Below, piece after piece: positions 61,925 to 64,000 of a stretch of DNA of 64,000 bases. The stretch is from Nematopogon swammerdamellus (lineage: Eukaryota > Arthropoda > Insecta > Lepidoptera > Adelidae): the NCBI GenBank assembly GCA_946902875.1, contig OX336337.1:4960001-5024000 (forward strand), read 5' to 3'. Position numbers and translations under genes: made by a program. Under the pieces are notes generated by a model, which did not search any database, was not told the DNA's origin, and worked only from the letters and a program-made list of their open reading frames with translations. Each line of letters opens with the position of its first letter. The first letter of the stretch is position 1.

Positions 61925-62708
61925 ATCTATAAGTCTGTGGCTCTCTTCCAATGCCCTTCAACTATTTTGTTTTCCGACTAGGTACCGACTATCGACGAAG
62001 TCCTTGAAATTTTACATTGTGATTAGTGATTTTTCCACACTCAGCTTTCCAGCTCCTAACCTCCATTACCTAAAGGGATTCATTCAGAACGGTGTGGTGT
62101 CAATGAAGGGACCTAACAGCTCTACGCGGAATCCGAAACACAGCCTCGACGGTGTCGGTGTCACAATAGCGCGCAAAGGCGGGCTTATCGCTTACAGCGA
62201 TTTCTTTCATTCAACCTTAGATTAGATTAACCTACATTAATGAAGTTGAAGATAAAGCCGTTATATAGGTAGGTATATAGTTTCTCGAAGACGCCAAGTC
62301 ACTGAACACGAGGTCAAAGGTGGAACTGCGTTCAGGTAATAGACATACTTTTTGAAAAACAGTAAGTCACCACGGGCGCGGTTGAAGGCCGAGCTGCGTT
62401 CGGGTAAAATATATGGATTTTCGAAAAAAGTAAGTTTAAAAAAGAAATAAAAGAAGAAAGAAGAGGCTTGGATAAACGAATGAATACACCTCCCGAAGTA
62501 ATTCAGTTAGGGCCAGGTCGAGGGCCGAAGAGAACTCGGAAGAGAATGTGGTATGATATGATTGACTGATACGGAACCCTCCGCGCGCTTGTCCCACTCG
62601 CACTTGACCGGTTTTTTTATTACTCAAACAGGTATAGAAATGGAGGTGGAGTTGGTAGCCAACGTCCGAAATATTCCTGTAATTCCGAAATGTTCTAAGC
62701 CACGATGT

Positions 62709-62806
62709 AGAGTCCGTCTCACGAAAAAAGTCCCGCAGACGCGGCACTACTACTACGGTCATACACTTCCACATATTGCCGCGGGACTTCTTTCGTGAGA
62801 CGAAGT
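62709..62806. repeat. hairpin repeat
   Basis: GTCTCACGAAAAAAGTCCCG and CGGGACTTCTTTCGTGAGAC pair over about 30 bp. Confidence 0.8.
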
Positions 62807-62984
62807 CTATGCACCTACCATTTTGGCAGAATACAATCTGACGTCTTAATAAAAGAATTTGCCTATTTCCGATGATAAGATAAATAATAGCAGGTACCTA
62901 TCTAAGTATTTCCCGATGCATCATCTTCGTCACGTCTTGTCTCAATAAGGAATATCACTTGAAATTATATGACTCGACTAACTA

Positions 62985-63355
62985 GTTTTTACGCCTACTC
63001 CGTCTGTCTGTCTGTCTGTCCGGCCGTCGCGTCGTCCGTCTTAGAGCTGTATCGTTTGAACCGTAATAGGTAGGTAGCCGGTTGAAATTTTCACAGAACA
63101 TGAGTTATTTTGGCGGATGTGACAAAAAATAATATAAAAAGAAACATTCGAAATTAAGGGGGTCCCCGTACAAGAAACGTGCTAAGAATCTATTAGTACA
63201 TATTCACGCTACTGAATAATAGATGGCGCCGCAGGTATTTATATTTTAAATTATAGAAAGATAACAATATAGACGAATATGGTTTTTTTACGGGTATGGA
63301 CTAGGGGGTCTATGGAACCCTCCGCGCGCGTAAAACTCGCACTTGGTCGATTTGT
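62985..63355 (-). mobile_element. family P repeat
   Basis: GTCTGTCTGTCTGTCTGTCC ... TGAAATTTTCACAGAACATG ... AAACTCGCACTTGGTCG. A P end also at 62570-62615. Confidence 0.8.
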
Positions 63356-63422
63356 AATAGCAGTCTAGACTAAAATTCAGAACCCATCTTTCATCCATCA
63401 TACTTTTGCAGTTGTCAGATCT

Positions 63423-63572
63423 AAAAACCACCTTCAAAAATGTATGAAATAAAAAAAATCTAACCCTAGAGTTGAAGGCGGTCGGTTATTTTTGCTTGCT
63501 TTAGCACCGCACTGCCTTCAATTTTAGGGTTCTATTTTCTTTTTATTTCATACATTTTTGAAGGCGGTTTTT
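63423..63572. mobile_element. fold-back MITE
   Basis: ACCACCTTCAAAAATGTATG and CATACATTTTTGAAGGCGGT bound arms of about 60 bp. Confidence 0.85.
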
Positions 63573-63599
63573 ATATTTTTTTAAATAGTTTTTTATTTC

Positions 63600-63860
63600 A
63601 CAGTTTTTTTAGTAATTTTTTGCTATTAATGTACTTGGCGGAATCGCTCGGCCTTCTGCCTTGCGCTTCCGCCTCGCTTTCCAATCCGATATTGACCAAA
63701 TTTAACAGAAATGGGACCACACGGGAAGCACCAACTTTCAAATAAAAAAAAAAATTTCAAAATCGGTTCACTCAGTCGAAAGTTCTGAGGTAACAAACAT
63801 AAAAAAAAATACAGTCAAACTGATAACCTGCTCCTTTTTTTGAAGTCGGTTAAAAAGTGG
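63600..63860. mobile_element. lepidopteran non-autonomous element
   Basis: Ends CTCCTTTTTTTGAAGTCGGT; the same terminus (AACCGACTTCAAAAAAAA) sits at 35980 next to the fold-back element. The last 140 bp, with GCAAACAACAACAACAACA, look like a LINE tail. Confidence 0.55.
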
Positions 63861-64000
63861 AGATGACGTTTAGAACCACAGAACACCTTACTTCTCTCTC
63901 AACGTACAACGGACCGTCTTGAGGTCTCAGTGCGGAGAATGGCCCACCCGCCTTCCCAAGAGGCTGGGCAGCAAACAACAACAACAACACCTTACTTCTC

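Overview
The window looks like intron-rich nuclear DNA of a lepidopteran insect (moth or butterfly; species not determinable). Grounds: GT-AG introns, dense SINE/LINE/MITE/Helitron remains, many copies of the repeat whose end reads AACCGGCCAAGTGCGAGT (called family P here; I recognise it as common in Lepidoptera), and one host gene with insect-type exons. There is no bacterial operon, CRISPR array or rRNA gene.

The only host gene I can support is a plus-strand homologue of harmonin (USH1C; Drosophila CG5921), a PDZ scaffold. Nine exons at 14617-14861, 49841-49949, 52735-52759, 53289-53453, 54328-54472, 56202-56395, 57847-58213, 58638-58766 and 60098-60298 join in phase to 525 open codons, counted from the ATG at 14622. 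They encode PDZ1, a linker, PDZ2, a long disordered region and the start of a charged helical segment. The N-terminal harmonin domain and the C-terminal exons are not seen; the gene continues past 60.3 kb. PDZ1 is split by a 35-kb intron.

Inside that intron is the most striking structure: an inverted repeat with 5747-bp arms (28716-34462 and 36085-41831) and a 1622-bp spacer. Each arm carries the same 812-codon reverse transcriptase ORF (31101-33539 plus, 37008-39446 minus) with a C-terminal zinc-knuckle/PD-(D/E)XK-like region, a Jockey-type LINE fragment, a SINE and a fold-back element. Arm coordinates mirror without indels (sum 70547), and I found one mismatch by eye. Harmonin pre-mRNA should contain this as a very long hairpin.

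A second oddity lies at PDZ2 exon 5: its 3' part is repeated eight times in tandem (54353 to about 55537; period 146/149 bp), each copy keeping the splice donor.

Layout: 1-14.6 kb, repeats only (LINE C-terminus, SINEs, P copies, a TIR transposon, a possible solo LTR). 14.6-49.8 kb, exon 1 and the giant intron (SINEs, hairpin MITEs, Helitron ends, a bacterial-style tRNA-Leu-like sequence, the palindrome). 49.8-60.3 kb, exons 2-9 with MITEs and SINEs close to several splice sites. 60.3-64 kb, repeats in the next intron.

The SINEs are modular. Head A (tRNA-like A box plus 5S-rRNA-like segment) and head B (GTGGGGC...GCCCCAC hairpin) both precede body X. Head B also precedes an unrelated body Y. 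A third head (tRNA-Leu/Ser-like, SINE-T) precedes a body sharing a core with X. All boundaries were judged by eye.
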